This document shows positions 1 to 13,256 of a DNA stretch of 64,000 bases, in pieces (the first letter of the stretch is position 1; every line of letters begins with the position of its first letter). The notes beneath the pieces were generated by a model. The model was not told where the DNA came from. It ran no database searches and was given only the letters and a program-made list of their open reading frames with translations. Both the position numbers and the translations under genes were made by a program. The stretch comes from Blattamonas nauphoetae (Eukaryota > Preaxostyla > Oxymonadida): the NCBI GenBank assembly GCA_033064195.1, contig JARBJD010000281.1:1-64000 (forward strand). Reading direction: 5' to 3'.

Positions 1-678
1 AAACATCAATATAAATCATCTAGAATGTTTAAAACCAGTTTCATTCAATCCACTCAGTCAAAGGAAATGCGAAGCCTTCGATCACCAAACTTGACCGCTC
101 AGAATGGCTTATCTCGACTCGTGACCTCGTTTCATCGCCACTCCACACTACCATTCAGTATTCTCAATCAACATTTGACGCATCAACGACCATTCGAATC
201 AAATCCACCCACTCATTTAAGAACCAACAATCTCTCATCCTCGTTCCGCCCTATGAGATCCTTCAAACACCACCATTTCACTTGATACCGTCGCAAGTTA
301 TAAATCCACAAGGATTGATGTTGATTCTCTGAACGCCTCCCTCGTTCACTGACAACTCGCATCCGACATCGATTGACACGCTCATCACATTCCAACTCTC
401 CGCTTCTCCCTACGAAACCCTCCCCGCCAACATATGCCTGCCTTCTCATGATCACAATATTCTCCATCGCTTGTAAAATCAGATCTCAACAGGTTGTCAT
501 GAACCGAAGCATAAATCCCCACGCAGACTGAACAATATGCATCGACTGCCTCCACAGAAGCCTCAAGAGATCCATTCAACACAATATCATCCACAAAACA
601 TCATAAGTATTTCTCTCGGTTGTCTGCGAACAGGAGTGATTACATCGTCAGCTCTTATCCGCGCGGAATGGGATTTGG
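1..678. other. unassigned, possibly decayed coding
   Basis: No gene can be supported here. Short open stretches exist on both strands, but none has a recognisable motif. The segment lies immediately upstream of a decayed receptor copy on the plus strand, so it may be the ruined N-terminal part of that gene. This is inference from position only. Confidence 0.25.
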
Positions 679-2577
679 GTGAGACGAAAAAACAGAAGAG
701 TTGAACATACTTTAAGAATGACTCCTGCCTGGTGGGAAGTCATTCTCCATCACGCTATTCAAACTGGAATCGAATGTTCGAACAGGCGATGCCTTCACGC
801 TGACTGGAACGATTGCACCAACAGAAATCCAAGCATCGACTCTGCTGACCAAAACACCGAATCCACCCACGACACGCTCTCGTTCGGGACTGATTACGAG
901 ATCACAGTTAGAAGATTGCAAAAATAAAGACGATTGTGGACGAGACAAGAAGACTTTTAGATTCCAGCTGAACCGTTATTTATTGATATTGGGAGAAGGA
1001 TCGTTCACAATTTCATTCGAAAGGACGATGAGACAAGCGGGAGTTTATTTAAATGGATTGTGATGAAGCTGGATGAATCAGTTTAGAAAGGAGCAGCAGT
1101 TTTGTTTCCTTCTGACATCGCAACATTGACATATCGTGATTCATCTCCGAATCATTCCTTCCGAGAACAAGGAACAACCATTGCACAACTCGTCTCGTCT
1201 CCAACTCGGCTGAGCCAGCGACTGGTCCCAACACGACCACTCTCACATTCAGGAGTAGAAACACTGTCAAGTGTGATTCAATAAGATGCCTTCTCGTGTA
1301 CAACACCATCTCCACCATTCCGAGTGGAACACGCCGACGACAAGTTGTCAGTTTCGTGAAACAAGTGAAGATTCTTCTGACAGACACAACGTTCACCACT
1401 CCCTCCGAGCTGTTGCAAGTTGTCGTAGTGACACCGACACATGGCACACTGGAAACTCCTCTGACAGTCTCAGTCGAGTTCAAGGAGGATGAATGGATTC
1501 GGCCAAAAGCTGGATGGAAACAGACCCCTCACACAACTTGGATTTCGGAGAATGGTATTCCGTCTCGGCAGTGCCTTTCGCTCCTCTTTCTGCCCTCGTG
1601 AACAACCCATCCTTCATCAGTTGAAATCCTCAGACCCACACTTCGCAGGAAACTCGCAAACGGAGTCGATTCGAACGACGGTGCATGTGATGAAGTGCCA
1701 AGGTGAGAATGCAACGAGGACAGTTCTGGAGACAGACTTCTACCTTTTCCACAGCTTGTACAAGGATTTGCTATGACGTGACAATAGAACACGACAGACA
1801 AAATTCTGATACAAGTGTCACCACACAAGATTGTATTGATCGACGGCAATGAAGTGTTTCTGTTGATGGCCGACACTGTCCCAACGTATTCTAAGTCGTA
1901 CCAGTCAATCTTCGTTGCCTCTCAGAACGAGAATGGACAGGTGGCACAGGAAGACCAGATAGAACAGAATGACAGCTCCGTCAAACTAAAGCCAAAACAA
2001 CATCTTCCCGCTCGCACAGCAAACACAGCCAAACCAGAATCAAACCCAGCTTCGTTTGGACAGTAGTCGTACGAAGGGAACCAGCTTGCTCAGCTGCCTC
2101 AGAACGACGTTTTTGGCTGCCACAGTCTGCCGGGACTGATGACGGGAGATCGACACTGACATCGTCGTCCATGATGATGAAGGCGAACGAGAACGTGCGC
2201 TGGACCTCACTTGAAGTGACTGGTCGGAAGAGCGGAGTGGACAAGGAGAAGGCAGCGGTGTTCAGTCTGGGGCTGATTCTGTGGGAAATGGAGACCTGAA
2301 CAGTGCCGTTTGGGGAGTTGCACGCGAAGAACGCGCATCGTCAGATTGGAGTGGGTGGAGAGATGCTGATGCGGAAGGTGTGTTCGGAGACCGCGTCGCT
2401 TGTTCGGCAGTGCATCTCGCTGGATCCAACATCGGCCGTGTCACTGGATCATATCGTAAACTCGAAACCTCAATATTAGCAGCAACACGCTCGAATTGGT
2501 TGATGCTGCCGCCAGCCTCGTCTCTCAGACACGACTATTTCTGTGTCACCCACTTCGACCACCGAACTGTAGAATGA
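679..2577 (+). pseudogene. decayed receptor pseudokinase copy (P1)
   Basis: This is a heavily broken copy of the window's receptor family, readable only in pieces in several plus-strand frames. Recognisable pieces in order are an Ig-like module end (DTLSFGTDYEI, near 870-900), a second module with AAVLFPSDIATLTY (about 1095-1130), a TDTTFTTPSE linker (about 1380-1410), and a pseudokinase tail. The tail has SPHKIVLIDGNEVFLLM (about 1818-1870) where intact kinases carry the catalytic loop. It continues with AAVFSLGLILWEMET (about 2250-2300) and VPFGEL followed by CISLDP near 2400-2440. The catalytic HRD and DFG aspartates are not seen, as in the other family members here. Several frame changes and stops separate these pieces, so no functional product is expected. 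The family assignment is secure from the tail; the extent of the 5' part is uncertain. Confidence 0.6.
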
Positions 2578-2865
2578 CCATCTCACTTCACCTTTGTATT
2601 GCACCAGATCCAATACTTCCTTTTCATTATTGATCATTCTGTTTTCTAATGTCCTCATCAGTCAGAATGATGTATTTGGGGAAAGACCGATGTGATCAGA
2701 CCACAACTCGTGTTGTTGCCTGAAGGAGTCTCAATAGCTTTTCACGAAGAGAAATTGTGACCGAATGAACCTTCTGGAGCATATTTCAATCAGTACTCCT
2801 CACAAAATCGATGATTTCTATTGTCCTCCGATCTTTCAAGAAAAATGGGTAATAGTCCTTTCAAA

Positions 2866-3088
2866 ATCCGAAAAATTTAAAAATACGTAACATGGGGTGA
2901 GATGTGAGATTTCTGAAGTAGGAATTCAGTGAGGGTAGTCATTCCGCGCCGAAATGTCTCTGTATCGAGAAAACACCTAAAATATGGGTGAGATCGTCAT
3001 TATGGGATTGATCATTGTTCACAGTCATTGAGAGGACGGATTTGAGTCTATTCATTTCACATTGTATTTCTCTCAATTTCTTTTATAA
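2866..3088 (-). repeat. left arm of 225-bp inverted repeat flanking P2
   Basis: The reverse complement of this stretch closely matches 8573-8803, which lies just downstream of the P2 pseudogene. Shared blocks include the segment around ACATTTCGGCGCGGAATGAC and the block reading CAATGATCAATCCCATAATG. The right-hand copy starts at the 3' end of P2, so this arm looks like the 3' flank of a second, minus-strand copy of the same 3' end that is otherwise missing. The remainder of 2578-3291 shows no gene. Confidence 0.8.
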
Positions 3089-3291
3089 ACATTTGACACA
3101 TGTTAATGCAATTCTCGTGGTCTTTGGGATGTAGTCAACTTGTCGTCAGATAAAGGGAGTTCCATCCTCAACTGTTAGAAATATGATATTTAGATAAACC
3201 TCCTTATCAACTCACTCTTCGAACCTTTCTCACAATCATTTCAATCGCCACGACCCGCAGATGACTTCTTATTAGCACTGGAACACAACTT

Positions 3292-6200
3292 TTGTCCAAA
3301 AGAATTCTCAACGTGGAAGAAACGCATACCTCAACCTTACCCAGTCTTGCCTCGTCCTTCCACCGAAATCGAGCTACTTCAGCTTTTGTTAACTTCGGAG
3401 AAGGTCAGCCCGAAGAAGCTGCTCGAGCAGGTTCTCCACAGATCCTGATAGGCATCCACCCACCAACGCGCGATCCTCGTCCTCACGCGCCTCTTTCACA
3501 ACATCTTCCATGAACCCTCCAATCCTTGCTTCGTCCCTCATCGCTCCGAGCGACTCACCTTTTCCTCATCGACACCACTTCTGTCCAGTTTAACAAACTG
3601 CTTCCTGTCTCTCCTGCAGCGCCCAAACACGAGACAGTGTTGGTGGACACAAGTGTGCGTCTGTTTGACGACAGCATCTTCTTCAACACAGACTTCTCGT
3701 CTCGCTTCCTCTCTCGACACCATCACTTCACTGTCGCGCCTGATCTTCTCCCTCTCACTCTCCTCGTGCCCAACACGTCCTCCCCACTCACATCCACTCT
3801 CCTCTCCAACCTTCCCTCGTCGCAGTCGTTCTTCATCGATCATGGCTACTCAATCTCTGACCACCTCGTCTGCAAGCGCCATCTATATGGAACATCGATT
3901 CGTTCGCTGAATGGTGGAGGACGTCTTCTGAGTCTGAACTCATCCTTTGTCTCGTGCCTGGTGGACGCCACAAACGAGAACATGCCGTTCACAACCCAAA
4001 CTAACCTCACTGCCGACCATTCTCTCTTTTCATTCAAGCTCAGCACATTCAAAGAATGCTCTACAACGGACAGTGGTGGTGCAATCTACTGCTACAAGAT
4101 CAATGTTGATGTCTCAATCGACTCTTGTTCGTTTCAGTCGTGTTCGGCATCCAATGGTGGTGAAGTTATCCTCAAGTATAATCTTCAGAGACCGAACCGG
4201 ACAAGATTTCAGTCTTCTCTCAACCAATCTCCCACCACAATCACCCTCACAGCCCTCACTGGAGAAGTGAAGTGAACGACAGCTGATGTGGAAGTGAGAC
4301 TGAACAAGGAAGTGTCTGGAACATTGCTGGTTGTTGTGTCGAATGTTGAAGGAGAGCGAGTGGAAGTGACAGATGGGATTCCAAACATTGGTCGCGTTTT
4401 GGAGTTCTCGATGCCTTCATGGTCGTCGATTGGATCGTGTTCTGTGTCGATTGGTGAGACTGGACTTCTTCAGACACCTCTCTCCGATTATTCCATCGTC
4501 GCTGCCTTTCTTCCTGGTCACGCAATGTCCTCGCCAACTCCGCAGATCCTGAAAGCAACCTGCCGACTCGGAAATGGAACGAACCATGCGTGGATCCAAC
4601 TGACAGGTCTGAACATCGCTCCTGGGACATACACAGTGACTCTGGTTGGGATGAGAGGATTCTCGTTTGATGTGACATTCAGCGGTGCAACAGATGAGAA
4701 GGGACGAGCACTCTCGGAAGAGACGCCAGTTCGACTGTTCGGAGAAGGCAGCACACTCACCTTCGGCACCGAATACCAGATTGACGCTGTGATTCACCAA
4801 ACAACCAAAGAACAACTCAATTTTGGGGGCCTGATTATCACGTTCACCACTCCTGCGGCCACCAGCAGAATCGTTGAAATGGGAGAGGAGACGCTGACAC
4901 TGCCTCAGAAAGATGCCGTTTCAGTGCCTCTTTCTGGAGCAGACATGAAAGACACAACATGACTCGTTGAGGTCTCTCTCTCGGATGTCGTGCTCGAAGA
5001 ACCACTCTCCGCTGTCTTCTCGGCCAACTCGGGGACACTTGTTGGGAGAGTGTATTCCGCGAGTGGAAGTGGAGTGCCTCTCGAGAATGGAAAGACGTAT
5101 GGAGTTGTGTCAGTGACGAACTCTGAGAAAGACGCTGTCTTGTTCAACCCTTTCTCATTCACTGTCTCAGCCGAGCCAACACGAATCAAATCAATCTCAC
5201 CAAAGCTGAACCGAGAAAAGAGCGAAGTGATTGTTGAACTAGCTGGAGTCAAGTTCTTTTCCTCTCCTGAGCTGTTCATCCATATGAAGAACACAAACAC
5301 TGGTCGAGCATTCTCATCGAGTCTGACAATCAAGAATGCTGAAAGCTGTTCGGTGTCTTTCCCGACAGCTCAGTCTGAAGATGACACCCACCTCCAGTTT
5401 GGACTTGATTATCTGGTGACGTCGATTGCCTCGGTGGATGGGTTGAGCTCATTCTTGTTCAGTGAAGGATTGGAAGTGACTGTTCCTTCTGCTCCAATTG
5501 TCGACACCATCTCTTCGTCTCTCTCTCCCTCGGCACGACCTTCCAAGTCTCGATGACTGGATCACATCTTCCACTGACTGGCTCATTCACAGCGATTCTC
5601 TCTCCCGCAGTGACGATGACTGTGAACTTTGTTGATAGAGTTGGGACAACACCGTGGCTGTCAGATGGGGTGGATGAGATGCAATTGAACACGACATACA
5701 CAATCATTGACCTGGCGAATGACAATGACGTGATTCTTGTGAACCAGAAGACATTCACAACAACACAAGGACCAACTCTGCTCTCGATCGACACACCGAC
5801 ACTGAAGAGCGACAACCTGAATGTGATCGTGCTCACTCTGAATGGTGAGCGAATTCCTCTCAAAGCGACTGTTTCGGAGTTTTGCTCGTCGTTGTGGAAA
5901 AGGATCAGTCGACAGAGATCTCGATTCCTGTGTCGTTCAGCACAAACTGGCTGGGAGGGAGAAGCAGTTGCCTACCCTCTTCCACTTTGAAGTACTCGAC
6001 GGCGTATTCTGTGCTCCGAATGACCAGCACAACTGTCCCTGTTTCAATTCCTTCAACAGTGTCCTTCACAACACCAGCAGCACCCACTCGCATCATCTTA
6101 GCGTTGGGTACACTCGACACTGAAACTTGAGTTTGAGAAATCGTACGTGATCACAGATTTTTGGACTTCTGAACTGAGCATAGTTGTGGACAGTGATGTG

Positions 6201-8592
6201 ACATTCAAAGTTCCAGCTGAACCATCTCGTCTGATTTCGGTAGGATCGGCGACATATTCGAATCAAGATCGGGAAGTGTCGGTGTCTCTGTCTGGAGTGA
6301 AGCTTTCGGGGACATACTGGATTGTTCTTGAAAGCAACACGAGCACTGCCAACGTGAATGTGTCAGTTTCATTCTCAGAATCGGGGATAGGAGAACTGAA
6401 AGGGATTCTTTACTCGAAAGCGTTGCCATTGTCGATGAACATGACGTACGACACGGTGTACAAGATTGTTGGGATGGAAGACAGTTCTCAGAAACCGATC
6501 TTCTTCGAAAGTGGTCTGACCTTCTTTACGATGAAAGAACCAGCTCGTATTGAGGATGGAAAATGTCAACTGAACCCAGTGCGTGACAAATTGATTGTGA
6601 CACTGACTGGTCGAGTGCTGTCACCTGGAGGTTATTCTGTTGTTCTTACTCACTCCGAAGCAAGCAAGTCCAGAACAATCACTGGAAGTGTGAACAGCGA
6701 AGGAAATGTGGAATGCTCTCACTCTGTCGACACGAACGAGGCAGACAGCCTCGTCTTCGAGAGACGTACTCGATCACATCAGCTCATCGCGATGGATCAC
6801 CCATTCATGTCACTTCTGGTCTCACTCTCCAAATCCCTCGTCCTCCAAAAGTGACCGAAGCGATCGTCCATCCGAACATTCTCAGCACAGCCGTGACGAT
6901 TGAACTGTTGGGAACGGATTTGGATATTCAGGGAACTACTCCGTCGCTCTCGTCGATGGACCATCTTTCACGATTCTGATCAACGCTGAAACCAAAGTCA
7001 ACTCTCCTCCACTTTTGATTGGATTGCAGGATACACTCCAGTTCGACACAAACTACACTCTGAAATCAATCACCGATGTCGAACCGGAACGTGACACAGT
7101 TCTTCTCGACAACTCGGTTTGGTTCAAAACAGGAGTAAGGCCAACCAATCTGACACTGCACGTCTATAAGAACCCCAGAAGTGATGAACTGTTCTGTGGA
7201 GAGTCCAGTTCTCCTTGTGCGACAATTGACATTGCGTGGAAGTCTGCAGAAGAATTCGACGATGCAATCGAACTCACTCTTCATCCCATCGAATCGATTC
7301 CTGGTTCCGTCGAAATACCAACTTGCTGGACCAACACTCCGCATTCCTTCTGTTGCATCGATGGGTGAGCGGAAAGGGATGATAGAAGTCAAAGAAGCCA
7401 CGCTCCAGATCAGCGACATCCTTGTCCTGATTGAGAGTGTGTCTGACTCATTCGTGTTTGTGTTTGGAGACTCGAGCAGTGTTCATCTGTCAAGCTGCTC
7501 GATCGTTGGCTCTGCCCAAACATCGAATTGGCAAGAAGGGCCGGAAGACATGTGCAGCTGGGCGAGTGGTTCTGTTCGTCTTGTCGACTGCACAACAACA
7601 ATCGACACAGCAAAACTCACGCATCTCTCACAAGGAGCAATCAACATGAAGGGCGGACATCTTTCGATCCTGGCATGAACATACATTTCCAACACTCCCA
7701 GCAACTCTGTGTTTTCATCCTTCCGACGCAACATTCATTGCTCGAACGCTGGCCACATCTCAATTGAGAGTCAGAGTAGCGGTGATGGGTCGAAGGATCA
7801 TCCGTCGCCGTGGATTTCGCTGAACGACTGTTCACTGTCAGATTCGAAGAGCAATCAGGACAAGAAGAGCAAAGTGTTCTCGATCGAGTTGAGTGGCTCG
7901 GTTCTGATTCCATGTGGATTGTGGCTCGAGATTGTGGAAATTACGAAATCGAAAACAGAAAGAAACACAGCCAAGTTTGAACTGGCATCTGGAACATGCA
8001 AATCAACGTCAGTCCGATCACAGCAACAACATCACTCCCTGAGTTCATCGAAAGACACACTCCTCACCAAGCCAGCGAATGAGCACAAAATGGGGTCGCT
8101 GCAGGGTTGGAGTGTTGTGTCGTCGAGCCCGTCGATAGTTGTGCACCTGGCGCACATTCTGATCCAGTCGCAGTCTGAGTTCTCGCGGATCTGGGAGGCG
8201 TTTGCGAGGATGGGGGAGTGGGGAAGATGCAGGGGATGGTGGTGGACGAAGAGATCGCGAAGCAGGAGAGCGAGAGCCTTCCGGTTGTGAAGTGGGTGAA
8301 CCTGTATGCGGGGAAACTAGATGACCCGTCGTTTGGAGAGTCGTCGGAGGAGGAGCGGCAGGAACTGATGTTGGAGATACAGGAGGACGACGAGCCGCTG
8401 CGGAAGATCCAGGAGAAGAGGGAGAAGGAACAGGAGGGCGAGGAGAAGGACGAGATGCAGCGGAGTGAGTCGGAGTTAGAATCGGAGTTGTGGGAGTCGT
8501 CGTCGGAAGAAGGGTTTGAAGAGGTTGTTCTTAATCTCGTCAACCATTTCGAATCATGTCATTTAACGTCTAATCCTTACAAAAGAACTTGA
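3292..8592 (+). pseudogene. receptor-family pseudogene with exchanged C-terminus (P2)
   Basis: This is a large plus-strand family copy. It begins with a beta-helix (NGGGRLLSLNSSF, about 3910; DSGGAIYCYK, about 4070; CSFQSCSASNGGEVI, about 4125-4170). An array of Ig-like modules with the FTVSAEPTRIKSIS type of linker follows from about 4290 to 7130. The second helix starts with CGESSSPCATIDIAW (about 7195-7240) and runs to about 7930. In-frame TGA codons at 4273 and 4960 interrupt one continuing frame, and further frame changes occur near 5515, 5860 and 6120, so it is not a working gene. After about 8085 the expected membrane span and pseudokinase are absent. They are replaced by a GC-richer charged tail (VVKWVNLYAGKLDDP followed by a long Glu/Lys-rich stretch, 8218-8592) that I do not recognise. 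The start is not defined: no good ATG with a signal peptide is visible. Confidence 0.65.
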
Positions 8593-8803
8593 GAGAAATT
8601 CAATGTGAAATAAATAAACTCTAATCTGTCCTCTTTAAGGCTGTGAACAATGATCAATCCCATAATGACGATCTCACCCATATTTTAGGTGTTTTTCTCG
8701 ATACAGAGACATTTCGGCGCGGAATGACTACCCTCACTGAATTCCTACTTCAGAAATCTCTCATCTCACCCTCATGTTACGGATTTTTGAATATGTACGG
8801 ATT
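8573..8803 (+). repeat. right arm of inverted repeat, 3' flank of P2
   Basis: This matches the reverse complement of 2866-3088 at roughly nine bases in ten by eye. It overlaps the end of the P2 reading frame and holds its presumed 3' untranslated flank. The two arms enclose about 5.5 kb of receptor pseudogene. Confidence 0.8.
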
Positions 8804-8821
8804 ATTGACACCACAATAAAA

Positions 8822-8869
8822 ATGAGTCAGTCCAAAACATCTGAGTCAGGTGACTGGTGCCCATGCCTA
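8822..8869. repeat. terminal fragment of hAT-like MITE
   Basis: The sequence GGTGACTGGTGCCCATGCCT, preceded by two GAGTCAG motifs, also occurs at 15605-15656 with almost the same flanking bases, and in related form at the ends of 11565-11918. Only one end is present here. Confidence 0.5.
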
Positions 8870-11325
8870 TTGGCTTGGGTCGGCATGTCCTCCTCCAAAA
8901 ACCCGTGTCCTCTGACATTGTCCTGTGGAATCGGCTCTTAATTCGGCGATGAGAGGGTTCTGTTCAAAAAAGCATGTAGGTGATGCGATGCAATGTTTTG
9001 GATTCGTTTTTCAGCTCATCGTGCATTTTTACGCTCATTTTCGATGAATCGGAAGCAAAAATAGTGAAACAGGTTCGATCAGGTCAATTGAAAGTTTGAT
9101 GGTCCGATCAACACCCACACATATCAAAACGGCCTCTTCAGATCACCTTTATCACAAAATGGAGAAACAGGAAACAAAAAAATTCGAGTTTTGGTGAAGG
9201 TGATGTCAAACAAACAGCCAGTGCATCCAAAAGCAAATGACACTGGAAATGATGTATGCCACGGGTTTAATCTTCATCGAAGACATCGTGAAAGTCGCAG
9301 AATGCGTTTCATTTTGTGTTCTGGTGTTGAAGCGGGCGAATGTGAAGAGAGATGGCGGGGACAGGCAAAGGCGCAAGAAGACGCTAGGGTGGTTCGAGGA
9401 ATGGAGGAGCTTGATGGTGAAGAAGAACGAGAAAGTATCAAAGAGACACAAAGAAAGGAAGGAAGATCGAACCTGTACAAGTTTAACATTTTGTCTCGTT
9501 CAGGAGAGAGGCTGATAGAACTGGGAGTTGATCTCACCTGAATTAAGATTCGTATGAGATATCGAGTAGAATAGTGTGTTTCCTTTGTTTTAGGATGATG
9601 AGGTTGGATTTGATTTGTCGAGAGATGCTGATTTGGACAAGGGGGATGTTTGTGAATTGGAGGTGAATCAAATGGATGCTTTGGATCCTGTCATGAACTG
9701 TCTGGAGAGAAGTGATCATGCAATGACTTGAATTGATGTGGTGTTTCGTTCTGTGGGATTCTTCACGACCAGACACGTGTGTTGTTGTGGGAGGAGGAGT
9801 GACGGTGAAGGATTCGGTCTCTGATCGTTTGCTGTTCAACTTTGAAGTTTGTTTGCGACAGCCACCTTCCATAGAGTGACGGTGAGGCACAATGAGTCGA
9901 TTTTACTATGACTATCATTTGTTTGGTAAGATCCCAAAGAATAGACAGATCTGAAATAACACGAGAAACAACAAACAAAAATGAACGCAATTGAGAGCAG
10001 ACATGGTTAGAAGGAGGAATGTTGTGATTCATCCGTTATTGTTTGGAGAAGTGAGACTTGTGATTGTCGAATTGAGACACAGAGAGAATCCATCGGTATG
10101 GTGTCTCAGGACGAGGATGGAGAGCGGAAACCAGGCAGAAAATGTATCTGATAAACAAAGAAGATCATAGAGAGTATGAAAAGGGGGTGAAAGAAGGAAG
10201 GAAATCTGAAGAAAAGAAGAGCTCATGAGATGAAGGATTGAATAAGATATTGAAAAAGGAAGAATCGAATAGATGAAGCATGGAATAAATGAAGCAATAA
10301 GTGGCACACTACACTTTCCATATGTTTATCGAACTCCAATTGTGGCGATGGTGTCGATCGAGCCTCGGTTGAGTTCACCATCATGGCTGATGAGAGAGAA
10401 AAGAAAAAACAAGATGTATGAAAAGAAAAGAGAAATGAAGAGGGGAATAGTTCGCAAGAACAAGAAGGGCGCAGACCCTCTTTTCAGTGTTGTGTGAATC
10501 TGTTTGTCCTTGGCCCAATGACTTTTCAAGCACATCTTAACTTTGAATTGCTGATGCGTCTATCACTTCTTTTGTTCATTCCAGTCTCCACTATCCCACG
10601 TCTCCTCACTCTCATCTTGGATGATCCTGTCTTCAGTCTCTCTTTCTTCAACTACTCTTCATCACTTAATGTCCAGTTATGATGTATTCCTTTCATCTTG
10701 TCTCTTCTCTTTGAATGTCTCCTCTTCATCTCAATTCGATAGTGTTTTCTGTCGCTTCTCTTTGTTAAAGCCTCCAACATAGAATCTATCATTGACAAAT
10801 GCGGAGAGAACGGTAAATGAGAAAAGACAAACCATCAGTTCGGAAACGGATATGTGTATCATCTTAGATCTCATTCCATTTTCGTCAGTTCAGATTCCGA
10901 CACGCCCACGTGAACAGATCTTGAATCAATATTCAGAGAATGAGGGAAATATGAGTGGAAAATCATTAAAAGATTATACAGCAAGGCAAAGATGTTCTGA
11001 ATCCAGTCTTCTTCAGGACAGTGGCAAGTGGCGATGAAGACCAACTATATGTCAATTGAAAACGGAAAATAAGGGAAAAAGGGAATAATCAACAAAATTA
11101 GAACAAACTACTTCCATCATTTTTTCAAATTTCATTTCACTTCGACGATCTCAAGTGTCCAATCGATTACAAGAGCCATCGTCTAAAACATGTGAGAGAG
11201 AAAAGTTTGAAGAGAATAAAGAGAAAAGAGTGTACATGGCACCTCTGCCGTTCAGTGTGCTTCGAAAAAAGCGTCGTTTAGCTGATTTTAGGCCAAGCTT
11301 ATAAAAATGTTGGTTTGAGAGGACA
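8870..11325. other. gene-poor interval
   Basis: No coding region can be supported. Open stretches around 9191-9541 (plus) and 9543-9890 (minus) are low-complexity or antisense to each other and match nothing. The interval is A/T-rich with many short runs of A and T. Confidence 0.4.
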
Positions 11326-11492
11326 GATCGGGCCACCATAGGACACGATTGGACAGGACAGGACAATTGTCCTCCCTCGATTTTATTCCTAAATTCAGAC
11401 GCAAGTATTGTGAATGTCTCAAAAAGCTTTCATGTCCTATGGTTTGAGCCCGATTTAGGATTGTCCTATGATTGTCCTATGGTGGGCTGATC
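11326..11492. mobile_element. 167-bp TIR element (MITE-like)
   Basis: The ends are inverted copies: GATCGGGCCACCATAGGACA on the left and the complement of GATCAGCCCACCATAGGACA on the right. Inside are several GGACA repeats, including GGACAGGACAGGACAATTGTC. It has no coding capacity. No clear target duplication is visible, so the exact limits and superfamily are open. A similar GGACAGGACAGG string recurs near 15803-15822. Confidence 0.6.
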
Positions 11493-11564
11493 GACTGCTT
11501 TTGGACAACTTTCGCGATTTTCATCAAAATAGTATGAAAAAACAGTATTGAAATGATTTTGATA

Positions 11565-11918
11565 GGCATGGGCAACAGTCAGTCAAAAGAGACCGAGTCC
11601 AGTCACCGAAATGAATCGAGTCAGTGACTCACCCCATAAGACAAATTCAAGAGGAATCCAGACCCAAAACGCTCCCTTTTCAATTTAACATCACTTCTTG
11701 ATTGATCATCACCTTGTTTTCTTGGTTTTTCTTTCTCAAAAATACGTTCACAATCTCCCTTCTCTTTCAATCGCTTTTTATGGTTTATCTTTCACATTTC
11801 ACACTATTTTTTTAGAAATAGACTCATTTTCAGATGAATCAAACGAATTTAGCCACAAGTCATCACTTCACCCCATACTTTTCTGGAGAGTCACTTTGAG
11901 TCACTGATCCGCCCATGC
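11565..11918. mobile_element. 354-bp TIR element, hAT-like MITE
   Basis: The left end starts GGCATGGGC and is followed by repeated AGTC/GAGTC motifs. The right end is the inverted GCCCATGC preceded by GAGTCACT motifs. The end type resembles hAT-superfamily termini and the fragments at 8822-8869 and 15605-15656. No intact 8-bp target duplication is seen. There is no coding sequence. Confidence 0.5.
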
Positions 11919-13256
11919 AATCATGCAAATAGTCACCAGACTGACTGGACTGTCCGATCTCCTTTTCAACTGATACTCAGCGCGTGCATTGATCAGGTTT
12001 GGAATTCATTATTTTTTACGTTTTTTCGCTATTTGACAAAGGGACACCGATTTTGACCATCAGGAATCGCACACCCAAACTGATGATCCGTATAGAAAAT
12101 AAGGGTAACACTATCATTTGATACTTCTGTATGCTCTCTTGATCTGCATTAGTCATGTTTGATTCTCAGAACATCTCCAGTCTCTCTTCTTGACCAGCCC
12201 AACAGAGCACCGTCTCACTCGTAACTATTGACAGTATTGTGTCCTCAACAATCTCAAGGTTGCTCAACAAAGTATTTTAATGAGAATATTGACAATATTC
12301 TCTGCTCAGTCAACGTATCTCACTCAATATTGACAGTGATTGAACTCAACCAAAGATCTCGACAAAATCTTGACTCATGTCAACATCGTTCCTCATTTCT
12401 CAACAAGAAATGGTATACTGTGAAAAACTTTTGCTTTTGTGGTTCCCCTTCGATGCCCCATCTTTTTGCATCTTTCTTTTCTTCAATGACCCATTCAGTT
12501 TGATCTTCGCGGTTTCTCCCCTAATGTACCACTTAATTGCAGCTTTTGTTCATCCTTTTCTCGACTTCTTCGTCTCTCATCTTTCTCTCTTCACGTAGTC
12601 TCACAAGCTTCGCCAGGCACTCACCATTTCTATCATTGTATGATGATGAAGAGAAACTGTGCCGGCGATGGAAGAATACAGCTCACTCTTTTCCCAAACA
12701 TTACCCCCACTCTGAAAATAACATCCTCTTCCCTCGCAACGTGTCACTCATCAACACTGAACGATCAGGTGGGAAAAATGTCATGATTACTTGTAGACGG
12801 TTCATCCCCATTTGTTCCATCGAAAGTGTATTCTTATTGTGCAAACCATCACTCTTCATTTCATGTGCAGACAGGTGTGTTCGTCGCTGGAGCAAATTAT
12901 TAACTTCGAAGTTCTTTTCTTCTTCCTTGTTATTATTTTCTCATTTATTTGTTCCGTCGCACATGATTGTGTGTTTCCTTCTTTTCAGCCGATTCATGGA
13001 TCACCGTGATCCACACCGCGTTGTTGATGGGAATCTCGTCTTCGAGTTGACGCGCATCTCCTCCTGTGGATGAGCAAGAACAGCCCGAATTGCATCTTGT
13101 TTGTTTGCTTCAAAACCATCAGCTCCACGTTGAACCTGTTAAATCCGTGTTCGTCCCACTTCTGTCGCAGATTGGCCGACAACATTCCTGCCCAGTTTTG
13201 GCTCCGAATGTGATGTGAATTGACCGAAATGAGGACTCGAATGAGATGACCATTCG
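11919..13256. other. gene-poor interval
   Basis: No gene is recognised. Around 12225-12340 there are repeated TTGACA-ATATT motifs in both orientations, giving a small palindromic cluster. Open frames at 12228-12503 and 12537-13073 have no family features. The tail end (about 13000-13075) may already belong to the decayed receptor copy that follows. Confidence 0.35.

Noticed and set aside
9191-9541. 116-codon plus-strand gene
   Set aside because: Low-complexity, overlapped by other open frames on both strands, no motif, no context.
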